From positions 1-64,000 of the forward strand of contig NZ_JABVXC010000010.1 of NCBI RefSeq assembly GCF_013349955.1: a stretch of DNA of 64,000 nt. The letters are read 5' to 3'. How positions within the stretch are numbered: position 1 is the stretch's first letter; the number at the start of each line of letters is the position of its first letter. The notes below the pieces were generated by a model. The model was not told the origin of the DNA. It made no database searches and saw only the letters and a program-made list of their open reading frames with translations. This stretch comes from Onishia taeanensis. Its GTDB lineage: Bacteria; Pseudomonadota; Gammaproteobacteria; Pseudomonadales; Halomonadaceae. This document shows, in pieces, positions 9,139 through 17,967 of the stretch. The translations under genes and the position numbers were made by a program.

Positions 9139-10341
9139 CTAGCGGTAAGTCGCGAGTACGCTCTCCACGTCATCCCTTTCCTTATGGATGACACCGCGGG
9201 GCGAGACGATCGCGACCGGCGGCATGATGAAAGGTGGCGTATAGTTGTTCGAATAGGCCCCGCGATTGGGAAAGACCACGAAATCACCTCGCTGCACTCG
9301 GCCCGCGTAACCGGCATCAATGACGTCATGCTCCATGCAGGTGTTGCCGACCAGTACATAGCGGTCGTGGCCGGGCTCGCGCAGCACCTGGCGAGGCACG
9401 ATTGTGAAGCATCGCCGAGCGGTCGAATGCGTCGGATTGACGACATTGATACTGGTGTCTAACAACGCGTACCTGATGCCCTGCCGCTCTCTGATCTCGA
9501 TGACTTCGGCCACCAGTACCATGGTATCGCCAACCAGAGAGATACCCGGCTCTATGATCAGCCGCGGCCCCTGTTCACCGTACTCTTGTTGGAAGATACG
9601 ACCGATAGTACGCGCATAGTCATCGAAGGAAGGAAGGTCGGCAGGAAACTGGTCACGCATCGCTGGCGGTATCTCACCGAAAAACCCTCCCCCGACATTG
9701 ATGGACTCCAGTGGCCGGGAGGGGCTGATGCGCTCGGCCAACTCAATCATCCTCCTCGATCTTGAAGCAAACAACGTCAGGCTCTTTTCACGCGTGCTGA
9801 GGTGGGAGTGAATGCCGTTGACCGTGACATTACCGATCCCTTGAAGCCGCTCGATCGCTTTTTCCAGATCACCATTGTCGCTACAGAAACCGAACCTCGA
9901 GGTACGGCCTTCCAGGGAAAAACTGACCCTTAGTCCCACCTCGATATGATCGAAACTTTCTGACAAGGCCTCGAGATACTCGATCTCATTGAACGAATCG
10001 ATGTTGAGGCGTGAACCGGAAGCGAGACAATGCTTCACATCCTCCGCCCGCTTCACCGGGCCATTGAAGATCACCCGATCAGGCGGCAGATGCCGTCTGG
10101 CAATATCGTATTCAAGCCGAGAGACGACTTCCCCCATACCGCCCAGGTCATCCAGGATACGCCCCAAGGCCGGCATATAGTTGGCCTTGAACGAGTAGGC
10201 GACATCCGCATTGGAATAATACTGCCGCAGGCTGTCCCTGAATGCTCGATAGTTACGCTCGAACAGATCGCTATCGAAAATGTAAAAGGAGCCTCCCACA
10301 CGCCCCGAAATATCTGCAAGCAATGCATAATCGTAGGACAT
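9139..10341 (-). CDS. Type III PLP-dependent decarboxylase (DapDC/ODC-like)
   Basis: This 400-residue protein matches the alanine-racemase-fold decarboxylases (diaminopimelate, ornithine and arginine decarboxylase group). The PLP-binding Lys52 is in YSFKANYMPAL, an HSHLSTRE segment follows near residue 182, a glycine-rich NVGGGFFGEIP segment lies near residue 218, and the C-terminal domain has GNTCMEHDVI with the conserved Cys and Asp. Biosynthetic LysA is normally elsewhere and next to dapF, so a copy inside a polysaccharide operon probably makes a special amine or D-amino-acid-derived group. The start at 10341 has an AGAGGA site. It lies between the ATP-grasp gene (81 bp away) and the PglC-like gene. 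The substrate amino acid is not predictable from sequence. Confidence 0.85.
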   Translation of the reverse strand: MSYDYALLADISGRVGGSFYIFDSDLFERNYRAFRDSLRQYYSNADVAYSFKANYMPALGRILDDLGGMGEVVSRLEYDIARRHLPPDRVIFNGPVKRAEDVKHCLASGSRLNIDSFNEIEYLEALSESFDHIEVGLRVSFSLEGRTSRFGFCSDNGDLEKAIERLQGIGNVTVNGIHSHLSTREKSLTLFASRSRRMIELAERISPSRPLESINVGGGFFGEIPPAMRDQFPADLPSFDDYARTIGRIFQQEYGEQGPRLIIEPGISLVGDTMVLVAEVIEIRERQGIRYALLDTSINVVNPTHSTARRCFTIVPRQVLREPGHDRYVLVGNTCMEHDVIDAGYAGRVQRGDFVVFPNRGAYSNNYTPPFIMPPVAIVSPRGVIHKERDDVESVLATYR

Positions 10342-10408
10342 ACCCCGGTTCCTCTGGCTCCATGGAATTGGCTTCATGCAACAAAGAGATGATTCCTAGC
10401 TCGAAGCG

Positions 10409-11002
10409 TCAATCGTTGCCATAGAAATCTTCGACGGTCACATGCCCTTCCGCCGAGATCCCGTCTCGGCAAAATACTTTCTTTACGGTCAACATCAGAA
10501 TACGAAGATCCAGCCAAGCCGTGCGGTGATCCACGTACCAAACATCAAGCTCGAACTTTTCTTGCCAGGAAAGCGTGTTGCGTCCGTTCACCTGGGCCCA
10601 GCCGGTGATGCCGGGAAGTACCTCGTGACGGCGCTGCTGCTCGGCACTGTAACGGGGCAAATACTCCATCATCAGCGGTCGAGGGCCGACCAGACTCATT
10701 TCGCCCTTAACGACGTTCCAAAGTTCGGGCAACTCATCGATGCTGGTCGCGCGCAGCCAGGTACCCAACCGCGTCATCCTCGCCTCATCGGGCAGTGGTC
10801 TGCCCTGTGAATCGACCGCATCCCGCATGGTTCGAAACTTGACGATCTCGTAGGGCCGTCCATGGAGGCCGGGCCTATGCTGGCGGAAGAGTACCGGGCG
10901 CCCCAACCTGAATGCGATCGACAGCGCCACGATGGTAAGGAGTGGTGACAGCACCACGAGCAACGCCAGTGCAACACTGACGTCAAAGAGTCGTTTTGTC
11001 AT
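10409..11002 (-). CDS. pglC: Initiating sugar-phosphate transferase, PglC type
   Basis: At 197 residues this is the short, monotopic form of the bacterial sugar transferase family. MTKRLFDVSVALALLVVLSP forms the single re-entrant membrane helix, then come KFRTMRDA, RATSIDELPELWNVVKG and LVGPRPLMMEY, the signature blocks of PglC/WbaP/WcaJ. It transfers a phospho-sugar from a UDP-sugar onto undecaprenyl phosphate at the cytoplasmic face, starting the repeat unit. A WbpM-type dehydratase and DegT aminotransferase nearby suggest a diamino-trideoxy sugar as first residue. The start at 11002 overlaps the end of the PglA-like gene by 20 bp, so the two are translated together. The longer frame to 11128 is antisense-like and rejected. 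Confidence 0.9.
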   Translation of the reverse strand: MTKRLFDVSVALALLVVLSPLLTIVALSIAFRLGRPVLFRQHRPGLHGRPYEIVKFRTMRDAVDSQGRPLPDEARMTRLGTWLRATSIDELPELWNVVKGEMSLVGPRPLMMEYLPRYSAEQQRRHEVLPGITGWAQVNGRNTLSWQEKFELDVWYVDHRTAWLDLRILMLTVKKVFCRDGISAEGHVTVEDFYGND

Positions 11003-12194
11003 ATACGCCTCGCAGTTCTGTCGGCACCACCTCGACACGACCTTCCCGTGCTTTAGCCCCCACTCCCATCTGCTTAAGAATATCCGCGTTGACCTTGTCG
11101 ACGTCGTACTTGGCCTCGGCGGCCTCACGCGACTTGCGACCCATGGCGCCGATCAGCTCAGGAGTATCAATGAAACGCCGCATGGCGTCGGCAAGCCGTG
11201 AGACATCGCGAACCGGGACCAGGTAGCCGTTAACCGACTCGCTTACGGTTTCGCGGCAGCCGGGCGCATCGCTGGTAATGACCGCTCGGCCCATGGCCAT
11301 GGCCTCGAGGACCGTACGAGGGGTGCCTTCGCGATAAGACGGCAGCACGTAGACGTGGCAGGCAGCGATGGCTGGCCGTACATCATCGAGACAGCCGAGA
11401 TAGTCGACTGTACCCTCGGCGATCCAGTCATCCAGTTCCTGTTGGGCAACGGCATCGGGGTTGTCATCGATCCAGCCGGCCAAGGCGAACGTTACTTGTG
11501 GATGGGTACGGTGCACCTGCTGGGCGGCGTTTATATACTCGCGCACCCCCTTGTCACCGAGTAGTCTGGCGATCATCAGAAACCTGACCGGGCCTTTAGC
11601 CTGTGACGCAACCGCGTACTGGACCAAATCGACTCCAGAGCCATTGACGACATGCGAGGAAGTCTTGGCCGACAGCAACTTCAGTTGCCGAAAGAGCGTC
11701 TGGTCATCGGGATTCTGGAAAAACACCTTATGGGTCCCTCGCAAAGCCACGCGGTATAGGAGTCGTGCGACCCAAAGCAGCCCCTTGCGCTTGCTGAACC
11801 ACCGGCCCGATACATCGGTGGTGAAGGCATAGCCCAGGCCGGTGATCAGCACGAACCGTCGGGGAACCCGTGATATCCAAGCACTGAGGGTCCCATAGAT
11901 CACTGGCTTGATGGTGTATCCCATGACGATATCGGGCCGAATGCGCCGCATCAGGCGATAGAGTTCGGCGAAGGTCTTTAAATCGACAAGCGGATTCATC
12001 CCGGCCCGCTGCATGCCGATCTCATGCACCGTGACCCCCTTCTCCTCCAGTTGCCGCCGCCAGATATTGCCAAACTCGACATCGGGCGAGGCGGCATGGA
12101 CCTCAATTCCATTGGCAATCAAGGAGTCCAACAGGTGACCACGAAAGTGGACCAGAGACTCAACATAGCTAGCAACCATCAGGAATCGTTTCAT
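10983..12194 (-). CDS. pglA: Glycosyltransferase family 4, PglA-like
   Basis: The 403-residue protein has the two-domain GT-B form: an N-terminal acceptor domain (MKRFLMVASYVESLVHFRGH) with GYTIKPVIYGTLSAW near residue 95, and a donor domain with FLMIARLLGDKGVREYI near residue 205, VLPSYREGTPRTVLEAMAMG near residue 279 and an E-x7-E-type motif. The KPVIYG segment and overall layout resemble PglA, which adds GalNAc to lipid-linked bacillosamine in Campylobacter. Its 20-bp overlap with the PglC-like gene supports action on the first sugar. It is the last GC-rich gene before the AT-rich block upstream (12466-19398). Confidence 0.85.
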   Translation of the reverse strand: MKRFLMVASYVESLVHFRGHLLDSLIANGIEVHAASPDVEFGNIWRRQLEEKGVTVHEIGMQRAGMNPLVDLKTFAELYRLMRRIRPDIVMGYTIKPVIYGTLSAWISRVPRRFVLITGLGYAFTTDVSGRWFSKRKGLLWVARLLYRVALRGTHKVFFQNPDDQTLFRQLKLLSAKTSSHVVNGSGVDLVQYAVASQAKGPVRFLMIARLLGDKGVREYINAAQQVHRTHPQVTFALAGWIDDNPDAVAQQELDDWIAEGTVDYLGCLDDVRPAIAACHVYVLPSYREGTPRTVLEAMAMGRAVITSDAPGCRETVSESVNGYLVPVRDVSRLADAMRRFIDTPELIGAMGRKSREAAEAKYDVDKVNADILKQMGVGAKAREGRVEVVPTELRGVYDKTTL

Positions 12195-12465
12195 CTACAC
12201 TCACCTGCTTCTTGGTCTTGTCGGAAAAATCGATTTTGAATGGAGGGTCTACGCGTATGCAGAGACTTACCAAGGCAAGCATTACCAGCGGCTGGATACT
12301 GTTGGCGGTCTGATTATCTGGTGTATTGCCATGACACCGCAGGCTGTTACAGTCAGGATGGTCTGCACACCGGGCACCAGAGTAAAATTGAACATCGAAG
12401 ACTATTACAATCTAGATAAGCGAAATATGGTAAGACGCAAGACCAAACTGCCCTGAGCATTGACA
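12195..12465. other. 271-bp spacer at the GC-content boundary, with an open plus-strand frame
   Basis: This gap lies where base composition changes from GC-rich (right-to-left downstream genes) to AT-rich. On the plus strand, frame 12202-12456 is open for 84 codons and ends at TGA 12454-12456; its translation has a protein-like composition (segments such as YAYAETYQGKHYQRL and VGGLIIWC). There is no good start codon or ribosome-binding site and I do not recognise the sequence. It could be a relic of a gene cut when the repeat-unit block was exchanged, or chance. Confidence 0.25.
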
Positions 12466-13629
12466 CTACATTGGCCCAATCTTTCCTGGCACCCAAGACT
12501 CAAGCCCACATGATTTCTTCTTTCCATATTGGGACCAGACTAAAGAAAGAAAAATCCAAAACAATGTTGTCCTCAACCCCATATGAGTCAAAGAATATAC
12601 GATTGGGCCCGACACGACGAACCAGACAGGCAGCGGTGAATTCCGCAAAAGCGAAAACAACAAAATAACAAAAAGTGTCATGCCAGGAATTCCATAAGCA
12701 AATAGCAAGTTACCAAAGCTCGAATGTATTTCATTTTTATTATACGGGTAAAAACGCTCTAAATGACCTTCTCCAGCCCCTACAATAGTATATTCAGGGA
12801 AAGCAACAATACGATCATAATTCCTTTCTTCCCCTATCGAATCAAATTTACCTCCTGCCACGAGAGACCGGCTATGAACATTTTCGAAAATATCGGTTAG
12901 CACCTGATGGTCAAATAACACGGTGCCCATAAGGAGCAACACAACCATAATCAAAAACTTGAAAAGTCTTACAGCTTGTAAATTAGCCAGTAAGTACCCG
13001 ACAACAACCAAGCAGAATCCTGCGATTGCCGCCAATGAAGCTGCGGCGAAAATCCCGGCAATCCCGGAAAATACTGCCGCAACCGTAAGGGGCTTAAGTG
13101 GCAAGCACATCCTGTTAATCACCAGCAAGGACGAGACACCCAACAAAGAAAAAAATGCAAGTTGGTTGGGATTGTTGAAAAAACCGGTTGTCCGCCCCCC
13201 CTCACCAATTGAAACAACCACTCCAAGTCCAGATATTATCAACCCCATACAAATAGCACGCTCGATATACAGGCTATATTTCTCACCACACTCGGCAATA
13301 TATAAGAAACAAGACGCCACTGCGGTATTATATATCCAAAATGCCATCACCCTATAGAACTCAGACGATTGGAGAACTAATGACGAAACCAGGCAGTGAA
13401 TAACGACCCAGCATGTTAGCAGCAGCCAACAAAGCGGAATCCTTGCCAAGGGGAACTCTCTTGCAGTTGCTATTGAATGGAAGTAAATAAGACACACCAA
13501 GATCACAAACACATAATCGGTTGGCTGTGGCTGGCCACTCGGGTAAAGATATACAGGGCTTAATGCCCCTGCAAACACCAAGGTCCAGAGTATTATAAAA
13601 ATCACGGCCGCCCCCTTCTCTCGAAGCAT
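12466..13629 (-). CDS. O-antigen polymerase (Wzy)-like membrane protein
   Basis: This 387-residue protein has about ten hydrophobic segments and a GFFNNPNQLAFFSLLG motif near residue 148. NPN motifs of this kind are typical of the O-antigen ligase/polymerase superfamily. A periplasmic loop around residues 240-300 contains charged and aromatic residues before the last helices. Placed among glycosyltransferases inside the operon, it is the better Wzy candidate of the two such proteins in the window. The gene is clearly AT-rich compared with genes on either side of the block, as wzy genes commonly are. Ligase function remains possible. Confidence 0.75.
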   Translation of the reverse strand: MLREKGAAVIFIILWTLVFAGALSPVYLYPSGQPQPTDYVFVILVCLIYFHSIATAREFPLARIPLCWLLLTCWVVIHCLVSSLVLQSSEFYRVMAFWIYNTAVASCFLYIAECGEKYSLYIERAICMGLIISGLGVVVSIGEGGRTTGFFNNPNQLAFFSLLGVSSLLVINRMCLPLKPLTVAAVFSGIAGIFAAASLAAIAGFCLVVVGYLLANLQAVRLFKFLIMVVLLLMGTVLFDHQVLTDIFENVHSRSLVAGGKFDSIGEERNYDRIVAFPEYTIVGAGEGHLERFYPYNKNEIHSSFGNLLFAYGIPGMTLFVILLFSLLRNSPLPVWFVVSGPIVYSLTHMGLRTTLFWIFLSLVWSQYGKKKSCGLESWVPGKIGPM

Positions 13630-13724
13630 TATGAGTGCTTTACTACATTAAAAGAAAATAAAACACCTTTAAAACCTAAAACCACTCATAAGCAATCTTT
13701 ACAAACCTGGCAATTAAATTTCCG

Positions 13725-14534
13725 TCAAAGCACTCTACGCACACGAATTTTTTGTGGGAGCAAGCCATAGAAGAAGCGGAGAAAGGGAAAAAGGCGATAC
13801 CTCCACCCCCCTTTCATTTCACTGATTATTCTATTTTGTAACAATGCCGTTGACAGCAGATAAGAAATACGTTTTTTATTCTCAAACGACTGTCCTGTAT
13901 GTATTCTTTTAGCTGCAAGAGAGTAGCTCGTTTTCTGCAGTCTCCCGCCCTCCTTGACCAACCTGAACCATAACTCATAGTCAAGTTGCGACTTTCTCTC
14001 TTCACTATACCCTCCTACTTGCAAAATATTTTTTCGCAAACAAATTACGCTTATGTGGCTGACAGGATTCCTCTTCATCAACTCCCTTGATTCATCATCA
14101 ACCTTTTGACAATACGGCCGAGGAATGGGTTTCCACTCAACAACATCATCATCATGAATATAGTTAGTTTCACTATATAAAAAACCAATCCCTTGAGCTA
14201 ACAAAATACCGACTTGGACATCTAAACGCTGGGGGTGTGATAGGTCATCCGCATCCAAATTAGCCACATATTCACCCTGGGCATGCATGATCGCCATATT
14301 CAAGGATTTTCCACGCCCACCGCCCTGACTCGATAAAACCTTAAATCTTGAATCTTTTTTCTCAACATCCCGTAAATAGCTAAAAGAACCATCAGTTGAT
14401 CCGTCATCAACGATTACGGCTTCCCAGTTTGGATATGTCTGATTCTTAATGCTCTCTATGGACCCTTGAAGAAAAGGAAAGCCATTTTTTACCGACATGT
14501 AAAAACTCACAAGAGGAAGGGGCGAGCTATTCAT
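13725..14534 (-). CDS. Family 2 glycosyltransferase
   Basis: The 269-residue protein has a GT-A fold start (LVSFYMSVKNGFPFLQGSI), a nucleotide-binding VIVDDGSTDGS near residue 40 and a metal-binding NLDADD motif near residue 95, followed by an ED/DYELWFRL region around residue 183. It should transfer a sugar from a nucleotide donor to the growing lipid-linked unit at the cytoplasmic side of the membrane. It is short for GT2 and has no clear membrane helices. AT-rich composition groups it with the block 12466-19398. Donor and linkage are unknown. Confidence 0.85.
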   Translation of the reverse strand: MNSSPLPLVSFYMSVKNGFPFLQGSIESIKNQTYPNWEAVIVDDGSTDGSFSYLRDVEKKDSRFKVLSSQGGGRGKSLNMAIMHAQGEYVANLDADDLSHPQRLDVQVGILLAQGIGFLYSETNYIHDDDVVEWKPIPRPYCQKVDDESRELMKRNPVSHISVICLRKNILQVGGYSEERKSQLDYELWFRLVKEGGRLQKTSYSLAAKRIHTGQSFENKKRISYLLSTALLQNRIISEMKGGWRYRLFPFLRFFYGLLPQKIRVRRVL

Positions 14535-14811
14535 ATAGTACCTCTGTTTTCTCCGACACTTATGATCACTATTTCACTGCACTAAAATTGTGAGCTAGAA
14601 AATCACATCAGTGGATAACTACCAAACCGCCACCACCTTGATTTTCATGCCTATCAGCTAAAATATTCGGTAATTTAAAAGTGAAGGAGAGAACACCCCA
14701 ACTCCAAACCTAGACATTCTGAAGCAAGTCTATTTCTATCTGGATAGTAGACTATAAAATTCATCACCACCTCACACACGCACTTCCCTATCATCTATTT
14801 ATAATCAATAT
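14535..14811. other. AT-rich spacer, 277 bp
   Basis: I see no open frame, palindrome or repeat of note in this spacer between the GT2 gene and the acyltransferase-like gene. An internal promoter is possible given the A/T content but none is convincing. Confidence 0.3.
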
Positions 14812-15705
14812 CTATTGACGGTCTGACTGATAGTCCATACGGCCACCCGGCGATTTTATTTTATCAAATGAAACACTTCCCAAAACTTCTTTAGTCAAAC
14901 CGTACTCAATGTAACGCTTCTTCCTATAGTAGTAGTGGAGGAGAAAAATAAAAGCCTTCCCGAGTAAACTCCTAGAAGTGTAGACTCTAAAATCATAGGC
15001 TTCCTGCGAGCCGAAGGCGATTTTATAGTCATTTACACCCTGACCTTTTGCATCTTTTGGATCTAAAATTTTTCCGCCAAAATTATACCAATCACAGCCC
15101 CATTTTTTTGCGTACACGATATTCTTCCAGTCCAGATATTTATTAGCCATCCCTATTAACTGTCCATTGACTTTCTCTTCACCCATACTCCTTAAGAGAG
15201 CGGAATATATTCCGTAAGCCTGTTTTCCATTTATCAGGTGGGCATGTGAACAAAGAATCCTTCCAGACTTATCTGATACTGACGTAAGTAACAACTCTCC
15301 TTGATCTCTAATCGCTTTCAACTTGCCCACAGCACACCTTTTTATACCCACCTCTTTAGCGAAACGATTATAAAATTCACAAAATATAATTATATCGCTA
15401 TCAGATGGATTGGTTATCCGGTTATAGACAACCTCACCTTTTTTATTTGCTTTAATGATATTTCTTCGAGTGCTACGATGAATTTTTCCAAAGATCTCAT
15501 CCTCACCAAGTCTTAGATCAATAACATAGCTAGGCATCAGGAGGCATACACAGCCCTTTTCACGGGGTTTCCTCGTTGCTTCCTCTTTCTTTAACAAGAG
15601 ATCCAATGTTAGAAACACATCGGCGCCACTACTGACAAGGCAATCCTCATCATCCATCACCTCAGTGATCTCAACAAACCCCCTCTTATAGGTAAATCTA
15701 GACAT
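14812..15705 (-). CDS. FemAB/GNAT-like acyltransferase-type protein
   Basis: The 297-residue protein contains EDEIFGKIHRSTRRNIIKA near residue 95, a segment shaped like the start of FemAB-like GNAT domains (an aromatic or basic residue followed by SxRRNIxKA). A second half has GKQAYGIYSALL and a WGCDWYNFGGKILDPK segment, typical of the second GNAT-like half. Proteins of this kind transfer acyl or aminoacyl groups. In a polysaccharide operon, acylation of an amino sugar is a reasonable guess. The start at ATG 15705 has GAGGGG upstream; an earlier TTG at 15756 lacks a site. The assignment rests on fold-like motifs and is only moderate. Confidence 0.6.
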   Translation of the reverse strand: MSRFTYKRGFVEITEVMDDEDCLVSSGADVFLTLDLLLKKEEATRKPREKGCVCLLMPSYVIDLRLGEDEIFGKIHRSTRRNIIKANKKGEVVYNRITNPSDSDIIIFCEFYNRFAKEVGIKRCAVGKLKAIRDQGELLLTSVSDKSGRILCSHAHLINGKQAYGIYSALLRSMGEEKVNGQLIGMANKYLDWKNIVYAKKWGCDWYNFGGKILDPKDAKGQGVNDYKIAFGSQEAYDFRVYTSRSLLGKAFIFLLHYYYRKKRYIEYGLTKEVLGSVSFDKIKSPGGRMDYQSDRQ

Positions 15706-16089
15706 GTGATGCCCCCTCGCTTCAACGAACCTATATATGACCACTTTCTTTATCAAACAGTAAGAGAAAGACCTTTAGACATGAGTCAGGAAATAAAGAA
15801 AAAAGTTATATAGGAAAAACACAGTACCGATGAAGACTTCTATAACTTATCTCTTAACTTCTCACCCCTATCATGTCAAAATAGATCAACATCTACAGAT
15901 AAAAAGCCATCCCCTCCCTAAAGCTAAATGACATATCCATGGGTGAAGACTTTTCTCACCATCCCACTGTGCGTGTGCGCAAAAATAATGCCCCTATCAC
16001 TTCTGCAAGCTACCAAAATCCTAATCTTGGCGAGATTTCTATATGCAACAGTATGCAAAACCATTGACCATCAATCCTCATGGTTGAAA
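15706..16089. other. AT-rich spacer, 384 bp, no gene recognised
   Basis: This gap between the acyltransferase-like gene and asnB is rich in A/T. A plus-strand frame from 15928 overlaps the 3' end of the asnB gene, has no ribosome-binding site and gives a sequence I do not recognise, so I treat it as chance. No clear terminator or inverted repeat was seen. Confidence 0.35.
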
Positions 16090-17871
16090 TTATTTAGCAA
16101 CCAGAGTTCTTCTATCCGCATCACAAAATTCTACATTTATATTCAACCACTCAGCAGCAATAGAAAACTTTCTCATAGAGCCTACATCTAAAGAAAAAAT
16201 TCTGCCAAACTCCCTCTCTCCAAATATTTTTTCGAGCATTTCTTGATTATCTAGCAATGACCGTTTATATACCTCTGCAGAGTCACCATCAAGAACAGAA
16301 AAACCTTCTTTCTTTCCAAAGTTGACCTTGATTTTATCTTTTACATACTCTTTTAGCTTTTTCTTACCGTCTACAGAGACATTTAGCAAATATGGGTTAA
16401 GAAGAGGAACTCTTGCTTCAACCCCATAGTTCATGGCAATGTTATCTATATCCCTAAGCAACTGATTTTTACAGTAATCAAATGTTTCTAAAAACTTAAT
16501 CTGCATACTCTTGTCATTTTCATAACATTCAAAAAAACCTGATGGCACAGAATCATCAACTCCACTCTTGAATCGCTCATAAGCTCTTTTCAATGAAATA
16601 TGATTTCCTATACTTATGTAGTTCGGATCTGCCCTATATAGAAAATAGTACGTCAAGACGCCCCATTCCCCCAAAATTTCTCTCCCTTCAACAAATCTTC
16701 TCATCTTAGGGACGACAAAATTAACACCCGGAAAATCAACCAAAATATTAATAATAAAAAAGTTCTTAAAGGTTGGATACCCGCCGAACATCTCATCACC
16801 TCCAAGACCAGAATATACAACCTTTAAACTGGGGAATTCTTTCTTCATGTGCTGTAATATTCTATTGACCTGTAAGCCATCGGAAGTCGGCTGCTCTATG
16901 ATAGCCGCGTAACACCTCAATTCTTCACCAATGATTCTTTTACAACTATCTTTCGCTATAAGAGAAGAATGCTTATACAAATGTTCATCCAACTTCAACT
17001 TGGACAGGTTTTTTTTAACTTTCTCAACTTCGCCTTCCCCATCATTACCGCCGTAGGTAACCAGCGACAACCCCGAGCCCGCTTCAATTGACTTAACTAG
17101 AAGGTAGTTCGAATCAACACCTGAGCTTAGTAACAAAGCAGCATCAACATCTCTGCTCAACAATGAAGACTTAAAGTATTCTTCGGCTTTTTTAGTATCG
17201 CGACTTCTTGAATTAGACACCACTTCTTTCTTCAGTGAGACACTTTCCCCGGCCAAGACAAGAGTATGATTGGGTGGGATTTCCAGCACCCCTTCCCAAA
17301 TAGTTTCTGGCTCTCTCACAAAGCCGTTAAAAAAATAGTCACTGCGTAAAGCGTCAACATTTAAACCAATACTGCCCCCAACCCCCTTAACAAAATGGAC
17401 AATCGACTTCAAAGTTGAAGAAACCAAAAAAATCTTTCTATCCACATAGTAGTACAGCGGTTTTTCGCCAAAAAAATCTCTTCGAAAGAAAACCATATCA
17501 TTTTTTATATCGTACCATGCATAAGCATACGGCCCATTCACAGAAGAATGGGTATAGTTTTTTTCCTGTAAATGGTCAAATAGCGCAAGCGTATCTGACT
17601 CCTTGCTAGGATAATTTTCTTTATAATTATAATACTCCCCATTGAATATAAGAGCGTAGTCATCAGTTACTACAGGCTGATCGGAAGCCGAATTCAGTCC
17701 GTTTATGGCCAGGCGAGAGTGGCCAAAGTAAAGCCCGTTTATTTGCTTAACCGCTACATTATCTTCTCCCCGATACCTCATCTTTTCAAGAGCACTCGCA
17801 AATAGCCCATCCAGGTCGACATGGCCGCAACCTGCCTCATCGAGAACTTTGCAAAAGAATATTCCGCACAT
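16090..17871 (-). CDS. asnB: Asparagine synthase (glutamine-hydrolysing)-like amidotransferase
   Basis: The 593-residue protein starts MCGIFF, so processing exposes Cys2, the glutaminase nucleophile. Residues 1 to about 200 form the Ntn-type glutaminase domain (RYRGEDN, GHSRLAI, FNGEYYN) and the rest an ATP-pyrophosphatase synthetase domain with a PP-loop SSGVDS near residue 248 and YSGLGGDEMFGGY near residue 355. The first Gly of the usual SGGxDS loop is Ser here. In O-antigen clusters such proteins (for example WbpS) amidate uronic acids, which fits with the TviB-type dehydrogenase. It has a strong AGGAG ribosome-binding site and AT-rich composition. Confidence 0.85.
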   Translation of the reverse strand: MCGIFFCKVLDEAGCGHVDLDGLFASALEKMRYRGEDNVAVKQINGLYFGHSRLAINGLNSASDQPVVTDDYALIFNGEYYNYKENYPSKESDTLALFDHLQEKNYTHSSVNGPYAYAWYDIKNDMVFFRRDFFGEKPLYYYVDRKIFLVSSTLKSIVHFVKGVGGSIGLNVDALRSDYFFNGFVREPETIWEGVLEIPPNHTLVLAGESVSLKKEVVSNSRSRDTKKAEEYFKSSLLSRDVDAALLLSSGVDSNYLLVKSIEAGSGLSLVTYGGNDGEGEVEKVKKNLSKLKLDEHLYKHSSLIAKDSCKRIIGEELRCYAAIIEQPTSDGLQVNRILQHMKKEFPSLKVVYSGLGGDEMFGGYPTFKNFFIINILVDFPGVNFVVPKMRRFVEGREILGEWGVLTYYFLYRADPNYISIGNHISLKRAYERFKSGVDDSVPSGFFECYENDKSMQIKFLETFDYCKNQLLRDIDNIAMNYGVEARVPLLNPYLLNVSVDGKKKLKEYVKDKIKVNFGKKEGFSVLDGDSAEVYKRSLLDNQEMLEKIFGEREFGRIFSLDVGSMRKFSIAAEWLNINVEFCDADRRTLVAK

Positions 17872-17967
17872 TTAAATCTCCTGCGGGGGCAATAATCGAC
17901 ATGGGGTTTACTTTAAAATCGACATCAGATAACTAGGCAACCGGCATGAAAATTTCCTGATATAAAG

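Noticed and set aside
15928..16191. An 87-codon plus-strand frame overlapping the end of asnB
   Set aside because: It has no ribosome-binding site, overlaps a sure gene and shows no family resemblance.
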